Positions 12,504 to 25,466 of a DNA stretch of 64,000 nucleotides are shown here, piece by piece. Each line of letters starts with the position of its first letter. The first letter of the stretch is position 1. The stretch covers positions 30,284,014-30,348,013 of the forward strand of contig CM060177.1 of the NCBI GenBank assembly GCA_030549775.1, in the 5' to 3' direction. The notes beneath the pieces are model-generated. The model was not told where the DNA came from. It saw only the letters and a program-made list of their open reading frames with translations, and did no database searches. Position numbers and translations under genes: made by a program. The DNA is from Tamarix chinensis. Lineage: Eukaryota > Streptophyta > Magnoliopsida > Caryophyllales > Tamaricaceae.

Positions 12504-12511
12504 ATTGTTAT

Positions 12512-13300
12512 GCATAACTTTTACCCCTATTCTACTAAGAAAATAACTCATATATTTTCATGATCTTTCACTAAGGTTATATTGATGTTTTACTATAATT
12601 TTTTTTACCAAAAATATATCAATATAAATATTTATTTTTAGAAACTACTTCAAAAAATTTATGATATAACTTTTTATTTTGTAATAATCAAAATTAAAAT
12701 ATTTGTTGATTATACAATACACAAGGTACTAAACTGTAGAAATTTCTTGGAACGTGGGTTCATGGGGAGTGGGACAAGAGGTTTCGCAAGATAATTTTAG
12801 TTTTTTATTTGGGCCAAAAGAGTTGGGCCCTTAGTTAGATTAGATAAAAGATATTGGATTTGACTTACAACATTACACTACAAATTTTTTTGAATTGCAT
12901 ATGTATTAAATAAAATGAGGTTTTTAAAATTTACATTATTTATTGTTGATTTATAATATTTAATAAAAGAAACGAAATTATTTATTCAATTACTAATGAG
13001 TTGTTTGGAGTGACTCATCAATAATAATTATTTATTTTAAAAGCATTTGTCTAATTTTTTTAAAATAAGTAAATTATTATACATAATTATTTTTATAATG
13101 AGATTCAAATAAATGGTAAATCAATAATAAGACCGATTTGATGATCTATTTAATTTTAAAAATATAATTCCCACCGCATGTGGCTTCTCAAGCCTGAAAA
13201 ATTTATCCCACCTCTCCCCGGTATAACTATTGTCCTTTTGATACATGTAGAATTACAATCTACATTCGTGTCAGAAAAAATAATTATATAAAAATTACTT
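12512..13300. other. AT-rich intergenic sequence
   Basis: No gene or element recognised. The right end lies downstream of the CMC2-like gene and may hold its transcript end, but no convincing polyadenylation site was identified. Confidence 0.4.
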
Positions 13301-13301
13301 C

Positions 13302-13598
13302 ACAAACAGAAAGTTGTAAGAACAAACGTATCTTTAAGGGCGAAGCTTTGTTTGCTAGCACCGCAAGTCCGCAACCCTCTTTCCTGTGCCATCAGCAAAT
13401 AATATACTCTATAAAATGGAAAACTTGTTACATGGTAACAATTAAAACATTCGTCATTATTATCTTTTATCTCCGTCTTTAGTAGCAACATGCACGGATC
13501 AGCATGCCATCGCAGCAGCAGCATTTTGTAAGGTAACCCAGCTCCATAGTTTCTAAGTGCTGTAGGAAACTTCATCTTACTCATAGGTGCCATCATGA
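13302..13598 (-). other. Probable 3' untranslated region of the CMC2-like gene
   Basis: Sequence directly downstream of the TAG stop, with more balanced base composition than the flanking AT-rich DNA. An open frame is present here (13300-13596) but it lacks a family match and begins right after the stop, so it is treated as 3'UTR. Confidence 0.45.
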
Positions 13599-14649
13599 CT
13601 AAGCAGGGCTGGCTTCATCAGTCTCTTTCCTGTAAGCCTGCAGTCTTTCTCTTAGTTTCTTGCTTTCCTCAAAATTTGCTTTCCTCTTCACAGCTTTCTG
13701 GAGACACATGAATTGATCTTTCAGTTTTGAAGGAAATAAGAAGAAAAAGAAAAGGAGAGTAAAAAGTAAAGAAAATAATAGAAAAGAATGCTTCATCTCA
13801 AAAAGAGACGGAGACAACTACACAGAACAGATAGGCCACCTCTTGTCGGAAACAACGGTCGAGCTTTATCTTTAGATCAGTACATTCGCCAAAGAATTTT
13901 CCAATAGGATGGTTAAAATGACATTTCTGAAACTCCTCAATTATCTGCAAAATGCAAAGGAAGAATCTTTTCGCGGTCAGGAATGCTCTCTCACGCCCTA
14001 AACGTTGGCCAATTGTCACGCAAAAATGTATCAGCATGAAATAATATATTTTCGTGTGCCCGCGACATCATATTTTATAACACCATAATCCATATGCAAA
14101 AGCAACTTCCTCCAATATTAACCAGGAGGCAGTGCTTTACTGCAAAGCGAAAAATAAACAATTGAGAAGCAGTAAGGCAATTATGTAAGTTTATCTATCT
14201 GGATTATCTAAACGGATGGTTTTATACCCAAGCGAATTCACAAGGGACAACCTTCATCACTCGGGCAAGCCACTGGCTTGATAACTAATCATTCCCAGCC
14301 TCATATCAAACCCAACTCTGGATAATCAATCCCTCATTTACTAAATTATAAGCAGACAAGGAGGAAGCAGTAATCTGCACCTGAAATAGACCCTTGCATT
14401 CAGCTCATGTCCGCCTTAAATAAACCTATCTCATTAGTTGTAAATTGAACCCATCATAAGTTTGTAAATTAATCAAAATATATATATGCTCAACGACAGC
14501 TTAAAATGTTTACTATCATTCTTGCAAAGCAAACATACAGCAATAAAAACCAAGAACCTGCAAGAGCAAGCAGGGCAAGACCATGAAACAAAGAATGAAC
14601 TTACTTCGGCACACATGGGGTGCCTGTGCAGTGTCAATGGAGGATGCAT
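13599..14649 (-). CDS. CMC2: CMC2-like twin CX9C mitochondrial protein, three exons
   Basis: Coding exons on the minus strand are 14649-14605, 13944-13840 and 13697-13599 (45, 105 and 99 nt). They join in phase 0 to 82 residues plus a TAG stop. Intron 1 runs from GTAAGT (14604) to TTTGCAG; intron 2 from GTGGCC (13839) to CTCCAG. The protein starts MHPPLTLHRHPMCAE and carries C13-x9-C23 and C36-x9-C46, the twin CX9C signature, including GKFFGEC and KLDRCFRQE, then a basic tail with KAVKRKANFEESKK. Length and sequence match plant CMC2, a small intermembrane-space protein of cytochrome c oxidase assembly that is imported and oxidised by the Mia40/Erv1 relay. The start codon is fixed by the family's MHPPL N-terminus. 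No frame damage is seen. A TTTTAG at 14670-14665 upstream of the ATG could be the acceptor of a 5'UTR intron. Identification is from recalled family sequence, not a search. Confidence 0.93.
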
Positions 14650-15271
14650 CATTCAAGTCTCAGCCTAAAATCAACAAGAAATAGTGTATCAGCTATTCAG
14701 CAATGGTATGAGGTAAGGCAATTCCACAACAGTTCACAAGACATGCAGGAAGGAATGAAATCTACAGAGGAAATCAAAAGCACAACAGCAGCAAGAGCCT
14801 GAAATCAACAAGCCAAACGTAAATCAAAATCTATAAAGTTTTGGCCGGAATCGCACCTAATGTTATCACATGCCATTATGCGAACGGATACATATCAAAT
14901 ATCTCTGAAGGGAAATTGAATCAAAGCCTCATTAGATTTAAACATGGTAAATTTTAATACCTGCACAAGACGATCATGCTTAAAGCTTAAATCTATCGTG
15001 GCCTTAAACATACTTTTGACTCCCAGGTCCTAAAATTAACATCAGCAACAAGCAGCGGTGGAGCAAGGTGCCCCCAATCAATACATATATGATACAGTAA
15101 TAAAGATTATACTCTTTCTACAACCATACATGATGGTGCCTCATGATCAAGAGAACAGCAGATCAACTATAGCTAATTCAATAACAATAGCATCAAATAT
15201 ATCTTTCTCTACAATACTCGCTACACTAAATAAGATATCTTTCTCTATCCTGCATACCCTTTATTATACAG
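14650..15271 (-). other. Upstream region of the CMC2-like gene
   Basis: Likely holds the 5'UTR and promoter of the minus-strand gene. CCTAAAATCAACAAG at 14664-14678 and CCTGAAATCAACAAG at 14799-14813 form a short repeat. A C/T-rich minus-strand segment at 18230-18500 could be a distant first exon, which would place the left inverted-repeat arm inside a 5'UTR intron; that is speculation. No TATA box was fixed. Confidence 0.35.
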
Positions 15272-16884
15272 TTGACTTTGCAAGGTAATTTCCTATAAAA
15301 TTTGGCAATGAAAAACTCATTCAACACTTGAGCTTGCTACCAGAAAAGGTCCAAACTTAGGGTCAGCTCTCCTCGGATTATTTTTGCTGTCTGAACTAAC
15401 CTAAATTAAAATCTTTAATGAGTTAATATCATTATTCTAGTATTCTTTTGTCATACTTAATATTTTCTTTATTATTATCATTATTGTTATCATTAATACT
15501 ATTGTTATCATTAATACTATTGTTATAATTATTATCATTAATTTCATATTTATTAAGTTATTATTAAAATTTTGTTGATGTCATCCGATAAGTTCTAAAA
15601 ATAAACTGAGAAGCACAGACCTTTAGATATCGAATAAATCAACATAAATCCAAGGAAAATAAATGTTTAATTAGCTTAACTTAGAGAAATGACCAACGAA
15701 GAGTTTGGATGGATTTTGTAAATAATTATGATATTTTCAAACATTTCTTTCGCTATCAATAACTTTCACACAACATTGTACGAGAAGCTATTACAATTGC
15801 ACCTATTTATTCGAACATTGTAATACCTAACAGAAATCCTATCATGTCTCATATGCTGTAGTGATTCCAAATCCTGCCATGTCTCGTAAATAAAACTGAC
15901 AAAAGTTAATCTGATCCAGAATAGCTGACAAAAACTAACCCAATCAGTCTGAAAATTTATCCAAAACAACTTGAGAAATTATAAATCTGAAACTTATCCA
16001 ACCCAACCCAATATCTTACCGAAATCCGATATGATCCAAAAAATTATAAATCCGAAATAGACCCGACCTACTTATCTAAAATCCAACATCACCCAAAACC
16101 TATAAACCCAACCACAGATTTTTAATAAAATCAATATTTTTTTTAATATTCCCTTATTCCATTTACAAGTAAAAGATAAAACCATATATACAATTCACTA
16201 AGTTTAACACAAATTGATAGCTCAAGTTGGCAGCTTTACTATCAAAAGAGACAAAACATAGATTCTGGATTTGAATATAAATCTAATTATTATTATTTAT
16301 TGTTCATTTGAATATAAATACTCAATAACCTAATGTTTCATATTATATTAGAAGTATTTAACTGAATCATATATTAAGTTGTCCCAATAATCCTAAAGTT
16401 GCCTTAGAATGAAAAATACATATTTTTTAGAGGTACATGTGAAGATAATAAATAGCAATACTTTATTATAATTCAATATTAACCAATTCCAAGATATATA
16501 TAGTAATTCTCAATAAATCGTCAATTTATCGCTAATATTTTTCAATTTACTGGTGATTTATCGACCAATAAAATGTGAAATTATAAAACCACATAGTATT
16601 GGTAATTCTGCATCGCGACTGACTCAAAAATCGCTAAATAACAGCCAATACACTATAACGGCACCGCCATTTAACTGTATGATAGCACATGGTGTCCTAT
16701 CTTTAATTAAGCATTAATGGAGTAAAATAAAATAACATAGCTTAACCATGATTTTCTTTATTCAATAGCAACAAAATAACCACCAGCCCAAATTGAAGTA
16801 ATATATGTTTTTTGGATAGAAGTACATCCTACAATATCATTATCAGATTTGATATGATATTCAAGATTAAGAAAAATTAATGTG

Positions 16885-16915
<31 letters not shown>

Positions 16916-19238
16916 TATTATACTATTATTATTACCATGTATTTAATTATTATTATTATTAATTTTATACTACTACTATTAAAATTTTATTGATATGATA
17001 TGATTGATTTATTATCAATGGTTACATATTATTATTTATTTTATACTACTACTATTATTATTGATTTATTAAAATTAATGCAAGGACTACATAAGATATA
17101 AAAATAACATAAAATTAAAATAATATTAGAACTTTATATAATCCAAGTTATAATGGCGATAAATTACAAGTTATATCTTAAAATTACAAATTAAATAATT
17201 CAATTGAAAAAACTTTTAACTTTAAAATGTCAATCATAAATTCACACCATCTCCAAAGATAAAATAATGACAAAAAATTCTGAAAGTCCGAGTCCCATAT
17301 AATCAAACTAAAATAACCAAGCTTAAAATAATTAAACTCGAAATATACTGAAATGGAAAAAATAACACGAACATGACCCAAATTTGATTCAAACTCAACC
17401 AAAAAGTAGAACAATCTGAATTTATCTGAACCCAACCCATACCTGAATCAAAAGTAAAAAAAAATCCAAATTTACCCACATTCGAGTCCATCCGTTCTCA
17501 ACCCGACCCGCACAGGTATACTAGAAAGGCCCAAAATTATTAGACTCCTGAGCTATCTGAATTAAACATGATCCGATAAAATAACCCAAGTCTATCTGAA
17601 AATGAGATAACCTGAACATCGTACGGCTCAACCCAAATACGATCCAACCTGCCCGATTGCTAAGCAAGTAGTAGTTTTTTGGTTCTTAGTTCAACAAACT
17701 TAATGAGAAATTCCAAACTTTACACTAAAGAACTACAAATTGAGCTGCCGTGATAAATCATCAGCAGGCTAAATCAATATCAATACTAACTTTTAAATTA
17801 ACTAATAAACCTACATAAATATCAGATTAAACAAACTGGAGTGTAAACATCAAAGAAACCAAAGCCATAACAGCACATAATAAAAATATAGGCCCATCAA
17901 AGTCTAATTTCCTTACACAATACCATTAGAAGTACAAAATAAAAACCTCACAATATCAGCAGTACTTATCAACTTAAAATAGATAAAGTAAGCAAAATAG
18001 ATTACAAAAACAATTGCAGCCCCACTCGATGAAGTAAAATAAAAGAACTAGTTGAAAGAAAATACCCAGAAATAAAAATTGAATTTTTTGTGCTCTTCGC
18101 TCCGTAATGAGGTTAAAGCCAACTTCAAATCTGCAAATGTGAGTAATAACTCAGGAGAGTAAAGTAGACAACGATTGAATTAAGTATACAAAAGATCGTC
18201 CTATGAATGACAGAAGGTGAGAAGTAAAGAAAGAAAATAATATTGACAAAGAGGGAGTCGTTTGACACCAACAACAATGGAGATGAAAAGAGGTTGGCCT
18301 ATTGGGACCTGAGGGTTCTGTTCAGCGACGACAGGAGAGATAAGGCAAGAGACTGCAACCTATCATAAAGACGGAAAAATAGGGGCAATCCTCAGGTGGC
18401 CAATGATGCCGGCCACAGGTTCACAAGAGACTATAGACTGAGTGAGAGGGATGGGATCATGGAAAGGTGAGGCGGAGAAAGAGGCGAGTAGCTGGGAAAA
18501 ATTAGAAGGGAATTATGTAACAAATTTGAACAAAACTAATCAACTCAAATAACATGGCAGCATCTAAATCTCAGATGTGATAAAAAGACATTAGGGTTTT
18601 ACTACTACTAGTGATTAATTTGGATTAAGGTGAATCAAATGGAGGGTAGCCAAAAAAAATAACTGTGAATTAAGAATAAATATTTTTAAAATATGTGTGA
18701 ATCATAGTGAATGTTATTTTCATTCTATTTAAATAAGGATGAATAAAAATTAAAAATAAAATGATTATTATATCCTTTTATTAATAAAAAAAGCCTGGAA
18801 ATAGTTATAAGGTTAAAGATAATTTGGTTCAGTCATGTATGAATTTTATTTAAAGTTTTTTTCCCCTCGTCACTTCTAAAAATGAGTTTAATAAATATAA
18901 AGTTAATAAAGGTGAATAAATGTAAATTATTCAAATTGAATAACCTCAAATATTCACAAAATAAGATTCCCAAACAGGATGAACTAAAGCAAATGAAATC
19001 ATTTACCCCGATTCCCATCAAAGTAAACAACACATAAATCATGTCAGGATGAGGGGATCAAGAGAGGAGGGGTGTAAAACGTATGTTCACAGCGGTAGTG
19101 GAGGGAGGAGGACTTTGCAGTACTGATTGGGGACTTGAGAATCTCTGGCAACACTGAACGGTCAAGATGTACTTCCATCATCTAGTGAAGTACCATCCAC
19201 CGAACTCAGCAAGAAATAGGCAGGAAAGCCCAGTGTCC
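15272..19238 (-). repeat. Left arm of a large imperfect inverted repeat
   Basis: Reverse-complement homologous to 22094-25024. Anchors: TTGACTTTGCAAGG (15272) against CCTTGCAAAGTCAA-like sequence ending at 25024; GATGTCATCCGATAAGTTCT (15580) against its complement near 24700; GTGAAGTACCATCCACC (19185-19201) against 22150-22166; CCCAGTGTCCCA (19227-19238) as the innermost match. The arm contains GGGTCGGGT-type transposon sequence (complement at 15990-16110 and 17290-17650), an ATT/TTA microsatellite (16890-16925) and about 1.5 kb (17445-18946) missing from the right arm. No coding sequence is recognised; open frames here are low complexity. Confidence 0.85.
16893..16921. repeat. (TTA)n microsatellite
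   Basis: About ten ATT/TTA units. The corresponding right-arm position (22895-22915) holds a TAA tract in reverse complement, degenerated by AAC and AGT variants. Confidence 0.9.
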
Positions 19239-20249
19239 CAATTGCCTTTCTTCCTCACTTATTTTTAGGAGAAGCTTGACTCACTTATTTACTACAATAG
19301 TTTACAGGCTTCTTGTAGGTATATATGTTTAACAAAATATACATCGATAATTATGGGATGTTAAGAACTAAGGACTCATGGTACAAAAAAATCAACTTTT
19401 ATAATAAGTTCTACTTTTACAGAAGTAAGTTGTAGAAAAGTATTTCATTATAAAGTAATAAAATTTTGTATTTGGTATGTATATCCATTTTTCTGGAAGT
19501 AAAAGTGTTCTGTGTTTAGTTTACTATAACACTCTCAAGGAAGTAGTACCAAAATTACAATATTATTCCTTAATAATAAATACAATTATATTTTTTATTT
19601 ATAAATATGATTAAAAAAAGTAAATAGTAACTGAGGAAAAATTACTTGGCTCTAACTCATTAAGTCGGATCCTTAGGAATAGCATAAAAAAAACGTTAAT
19701 GGAAAGCCACACTTGGTTTTGACTTGTAGTGATTTCAAAACAAACAAAACCTTTGTTTTTTTGATAAATGATAATCAAGAAATCGGCAATACAATCACAT
19801 AAAGAAATCCCACCTATCTGAGGACCCACCCATATAGGAGGGGAAAGGAAAGAAATTCAAACAAGCCAATTGACGATAAAAACATAAAAACTATCAGTAA
19901 AAACATAAAAACTATCAGTCAAAGGAAACAACTGGGGAAAAGAACTAGACAGCAGTTGTACTTTTGTTGCCTCTCCGCTCAGTCTCAAGACTCCCCCAAC
20001 TTACGTTCTGTAACAAATTCTTCCACCCTATCTAACCTCAATGACCCAGATTCTCCAGAGGAAACAACATTAAAACCATCTAAAACTCACGAGTGGCTGG
20101 ATATTGTGCACTATATCATCCACCCTGCAGTCACATCTGTCCACCTCTAATCCAGAAACCAGTCTTCGTCTTTATCAGCATCAATAATCAATTCATACAC
20201 GAGATATAACTTTCAAAGACAATTTTATTTATGAATTCCCATATTGTGT
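19239..20249. other. Spacer of inverted repeat, left part
   Basis: No conserved protein was recognised at 19240-19860. A perfect short tandem repeat AAAAACATAAAAACTATCAG occurs twice at 19877-19918. The part nearest 20250 may be the 3' tail of the adjacent minus-strand LINE. Confidence 0.4.
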
Positions 20250-22093
20250 CAATTGTTGCAAACAAAGCAACAATCTAAATTCTACACGAAAACCTTTGTT
20301 GCGAACACCTAGCCAAGTTAAAGCTGTATCAATTGTGGTCTTTGGCATTACCCAAGAGTATCAGAGACACTCACATACCCCATACCACAATTTTCCTGTC
20401 ACTCTACAATGAAGGAAGAGATGATTCACTAATTCATGCTCATTCCCACAAAATGGACAACCAGATTCTTTCGCTTCAATGAGCTGCAACTTCGTAAGTT
20501 TATCCTTGGTATTCAACTTTCATTGTATGACAAACCACATGGTTAACTCAATCCTAGGTGGGGCTAAGCCAATCCAGATTTTACTGAAACCTCTGACATA
20601 CCTGCTAGCTTTATCAGACACTTAAGGAAGATGCTTCACAAAATGACTTTACTGTATGTATCCCATTCCTCTCATAGTTCCACAAAATTACATCCTTCCT
20701 GTCCCTACACGGCAAGACCTGATTAATCATTTGCCATAATTGCACTACGTGCTCTTCCTCACAAGAAAAAAACCTTCGTCACCAAACCAGGATCCATTAC
20801 CACACTGCTCCATCCCATACTCCCATGCTTGCAACCTTCTCCTCTTGCTGACACGAAATAGAGCAAATTCTACTGCTTCAAGGTCCCCCAACTCGTCTAG
20901 TTATCATGCCAAATCTAACATTTGTGCCTTCTACTATGGTAATCTTAAAATCCCCTTTCAATAGATTATCGCGCTGCCCATAGTCAACTATTTCCGCCCA
21001 AGTCCCTTTGCCCCACTTTTGGTCTTGGCCTTCTAGAACCTCCATCTTATTACAAGAGTAGATAGCTTGTATTACCTACTTCCACATAACACCATCTATA
21101 GTGAAGAATCTCCACCATCATTTGAATAGCAATGCATTGGTCTTAAGTATCGGATCCCCCACTCCCAAGCCCCCCAACCTTCTAGGTTTTTGAATTATTT
21201 TCCAACTCTGGTGGTAAATTCTTACTATAAGTCTATACCTGTTGCCAATCCAGAAAAAATTTCCTTTGAATATGGATGATTTCCTCTACCACCCCTTTTG
21301 GTATCCTAAAAAGGCTCAAATAGTATAAAGGCAGGTTATTGAGAACGCTTTTAATGAGTAATAATCAGCTAGCCCTTGATAATGTCCTTGCTTTCCAGCT
21401 CTTTAACTTTTCCTTCACCATATCCCCAATAGGCTGCCAAGTCTGCTTAAGTTTGGGGTTTGCACCTAGAGGGAGACCAAGATACATGATGGGAAATTTT
21501 CTGATCTAACATTTCAAAACATCTGCAGCCTCCTTCATGAAATCGTCATCCACTCCTAGACTAATGAGCTCTAATTTGGCATAGTTGACACCCAGTCCCG
21601 AGGCTAGGTAGAAGCAGTCCAGCAGCCCTTTCCAGTTCTTGACATTAGTCTTTGAAGACTTGCGGAAGATCATTGTGTCATTCGCATAGTGTAAATAGGA
21701 AACTTCAATCTGATTATGTCCGATCTTTATCCCCTGTATAAGACCTTTCGATATACATCTTTGAACCATTTGATCGAAAACTTCTGTTACCATGACGAAA
21801 AGGAAGGGGGATAGGGGGTCCCCTTGTCTAAGTCCCCTCTTCATCTTGAAAGGAGGGGTAGGGGAACCATTAATCAGCACTGAAATACTAGCATTTGTAA
21901 GGCATTCCTTAATCCAACCCCTCCAAACTATGCCAAAACCCATTCACTCCACGGTTGTGTCTAGAGAGTATCATAGGCTTTATGAAAATCAAGCTATACC
22001 ATCAAACCTTTATGTCTTTTATCTTTCTTAAACCAGTGGACTACTTCATTCGCCTCTAACACCCCATCCAGTATACTCCCTGCAATGAAATGG
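20250..22093 (-). pseudogene. LINE (L1-type) pol relic: RT and zinc-finger RVT domains
   Basis: Reading the minus strand downward from 22093: HFIAGSILDGVLEANEVVHW, then LDFHKAYDTL, then an open stretch (21943-21506) with RGLRQGDPLSPFLF and the catalytic motif as YANDT in place of F/YADDT, then YLGLPLG (near 21480). The C-terminal zf-RVT follows at 20396-20470, with CPFCGNEHELVNHLFLHC. Multiple stops and frame shifts, plus loss of an Asp in the YADD-type motif, make it dead. The 5' end is truncated at about 22093, exactly where homology between the inverted-repeat arms ends, as expected for a 5'-truncated insertion in the spacer. Endonuclease and ORF1 are missing. Confidence 0.88.
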
Positions 22094-22882
22094 GACACTG
22101 GGCCTCCAGCCTATTTGGAGCGAAGAGTATAAAAGCTTCTGTCAAGTTAGGTGGATGGTACTTCACTGAATAATGGGAGCACGATGGGTACTTTGAGCCC
22201 GCAATTGGCACTGCAAACTCCTCCTCCCTCCACTACCGCTGTTAACATACGTTCTGCACCCCTCCCCCTCTCTCGATCCCCTCATCCAACTCTGATTTAT
22301 GTGTTGTTTAGTTTGATTGGAATCAGGGTAAATGATTTCATTTGCTTCAATTCATCCTGTTTGGGAATATTCTTTTGTGAATACTTGAGGTATGGGATAG
22401 GTTTGGATAAGTTCAAATTGTTCTACTTTTTTTGTTTGGGTTTGAATCGGGTTCAGGTCATTACAGAATTATGTCATGTTTGTGTCATTTTTTCCATTTT
22501 GGTATATTAGGTTTAATTATTTTAAGCATGGTTATTTTAGTTTATTTCATTCTTTGAGTTTGATTGTATGAGACTCAGACCTTTGGAATTTATTGTAATT
22601 ATTTTATCTTTGGAGATGGTGTGAGTGTGAATGTATGATCGACATTTTAAATTTAAAAGTTTTTTAAACTGAACTATTTACTTTTTTTATTTTAAAATAA
22701 AACTTGTAATTTATCTCCATTATAAGGTGGATTATATCAAGTTCTAATATTATTTTTATTTTATGTTATATTTATATCTTATGTAATCCTTGCATAATAT
22801 GGACTTATATTGACCACTGATAATAAATCAATCACAACATATCAATAGAATTTTAATAGTAGTCGTACTAGTAGTAGTATTA

Positions 22883-22915
<33 letters not shown>

Positions 22916-25024
22916 CAATAGCAATAATAGTAATTAAATACATGGTAATAGTAATAGTATAATAACAATAATAATTCCACATTAATTTTTTTTAATCCTG
23001 ATTATATCATATCAAAACATATCAGAACTGATAATGATATTGTTGGATGTAATCCGATACGAAAAATATATATTACTTCAACTTGGGTTGGTGATTATTT
23101 TGTTGCTATTGAATGAAAAAAAAAAAATCAAGGTTCAGGTGTATTAGTATATTTTAGCTCATTAATGCTTAATTAAGGATAGGGCACCATGTGCTATCAT
23201 ACATTTAAATAGCACTACTGCTATAGTGTATTGGCTGCTATTTTGCGGTTCTTGTGTTAGTCGCAATGAAAAAATTACCGATATGCTACGATAAAATTTC
23301 ACATTTTATTAGCTGATAAATCACCAATATGTCATCAATAAGTCAAAAAATATCAGCGATAAATAGACGATTTATTAAGAATTCTTAAATCTACTGAAAA
23401 AACATGCATGATAATTTCTTCTCATTCATTCACTATATATATCTTGGAACAAGTTAGTATTGAGTTATAATAAAGTATTGCTATTTATTACCTTCACATG
23501 TACCACTAAATAACATGTATTTTTCATTCTAAGGAAAATTTATGATTATTAGGACAACTTAACATATAATGAATCAATTAAATACTTCTAATATAATATG
23601 AAACATTAGTTTATTGAACATTTATATTCAAATGATCAATAAATAATAATCATTAGAATATATGGAGAATGAAACTAAAAATAAAAATCACACTGCAACA
23701 CACAATTTATCATTTGTGATGCTACGCGGTCACGATTTTAGTGCTTGTGTGCTATATTCCAACTATATTTGTTGGGTGCATTACTCTATGAGCCTTCTTT
23801 GGAATAATGTTGATACACGTGCAAACTACTCTTAGTGCATAAAGTTTTTTTGGGCCTATTTTTTTCAGCATATATCCAGAATTTATAAAAAAAATAATGA
23901 TAACACTAATTAAAAAATATTAATTATGAAATTAATCATAGTAAAGTAGTAATAGTAACTTATTAAAAAGTTTATTTAACTTCAAATCCAGAATCTATGT
24001 TTTGTCTTTTTTGATAGTAAAGCTGCCAACTTGAGATATCAATTTGTGGTAAACCTACTACTTCAAATTATCAGAGTATGTTTGGTAAACTGTATATATG
24101 GCTTTATCTTTTACTCATAAATGGAAGAAGCAAATATTATAAAATAATATTAAAAAATATTCATTAAAAATCTATGGTTGGGTTTTTTCGGGTTTTAGGT
24201 TTTGGGTTATGTTGGATTTTAGATAAGTATCAGATCGGGTCAAGATTATTTTAGATTTATAATTTTTTGGATCACAGCGGATATGGGTCAGATATTGGAT
24301 TGGGTTGGATAAGTTTTAGATTTATAATTTCTCCAAGTTTTTTTGCATAAATTTTCAGACTGCTTGGGTTGGTTTTTGTTAGTTATTCCGGATTGATTCT
24401 ATTTACGAGACATGGCTGGACTTGGAGTTACCACAGGGTATGCGACGTGATAGGATTTCTGTTAGGTATTACAATGTTCAAATAAATAGGTGCAATTGTA
24501 ATAGCTTCTTGTACAATGTTATGTGAAAGTTATTGATAGCTAAAGAAATGTTTGAAAATATCATAATAAATTACAAAATCCATCCAAACTTTTCAGTATT
24601 CATTTGTCTAAGTTAAGCTAATTAAACAATTATTTTCCTCAAATTTATGTTGATTTATTCGATATCTAAAGGTCAGTGTTTCTCAATTTATTTTTAGAAC
24701 TTATCGGATGACATCAAAAGAAATTTAATAATAACTTAAGAGATATAAAATTAATGATAATAATTATAGCAATAGTAATGATGATAACAATAATAATAAT
24801 AATAATAATAATCACAACAACAACAAAGAAAATAGTAAGTACGACAAAAGAATACTAGAAGAATGATATTAACTCATTAAAAAATTTAATTTGGATTAAT
24901 TCATACAACAAAAAATTATACGAGTAGAAAAGGCCCTAAGTTTGGACATTTTCTAGTAGCAAGCTCAAGCATTGAATGAGCTTTTCGTTGCCAAATTTTA
25001 TAGAAAATTAACTTGCAAAGTCAA
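22094..25024 (+). repeat. Right arm of the large imperfect inverted repeat
   Basis: Reverse complement of 15272-19238 with many substitutions and small indels. Relative to the left arm it lacks about 1.5 kb at about 22390, where TTGAGG joins TATGGG; the lost segment is bounded in the left arm by ACCT at 17441-17444 and 18943-18946. It contains GGGTT-rich motifs (22380-22510, 24180-24440), a degenerate TAA microsatellite (22895-22985) and CGATAAATCACC-like motifs (23270-23380). No gene is recognised. Confidence 0.85.
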
Positions 25025-25407
25025 AGGAAGGGAAAGAAACTAGCATTTCTTATGATATTTATCTTGATGCTAGCTACTCAAGCACCTCCTATCTTACATA
25101 GGAGCAGAAGAGATGAGGCAAAATGCATTTTTATGAGCTCGAGTTCATGTTGGGATAACCTATTTTGCTATATTTCCTGTATTGCAGGATGTTTTCCTCA
25201 CCTCCTTCTCCTCCCCTTCCAGCAGTGGCATATGCCAGCAGATAGGGTTTTTTTCATATAATTATTGCTTTCTCTTCTTCCTATAGTCACCTGTCACACA
25301 CATATATTTTGGTGAAAATAATGTTGCCGGCATACATGCATCCATCTTTCTCCATAATTAATCTTCTGCTATGTAGCACTAAAATTTATTTTTCTTCATG
25401 TCTTCAG

Positions 25408-25466
25408 GTGAAGAAGTAGAAAGCCCTGCTTCATCTCTGGTCCCAATGGAAGGGCCTGATTGCTAA
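25408..25466 (+). CDS. Candidate terminal exon of an unidentified gene
   Basis: A pyrimidine-rich acceptor TTCTTCATGTCTTCAG precedes 25408. The following frame (entering with two nucleotides of a split codon) reads EEVESPASSLVPMEGPDC and stops at TAA 25464-25466. About 80 bp further is AATAAATG (25541), a possible polyadenylation signal. The acidic, low-stop composition differs from the AT-rich surroundings. No protein family is recognised and no upstream exon was secured, so this could be a gene fragment carried by a transposon or chance. Confidence 0.3.

Noticed and set aside
21792..22031. Plus-strand frame opposite the LINE RT
   Set aside because: Shadow of the minus-strand RT sequence.
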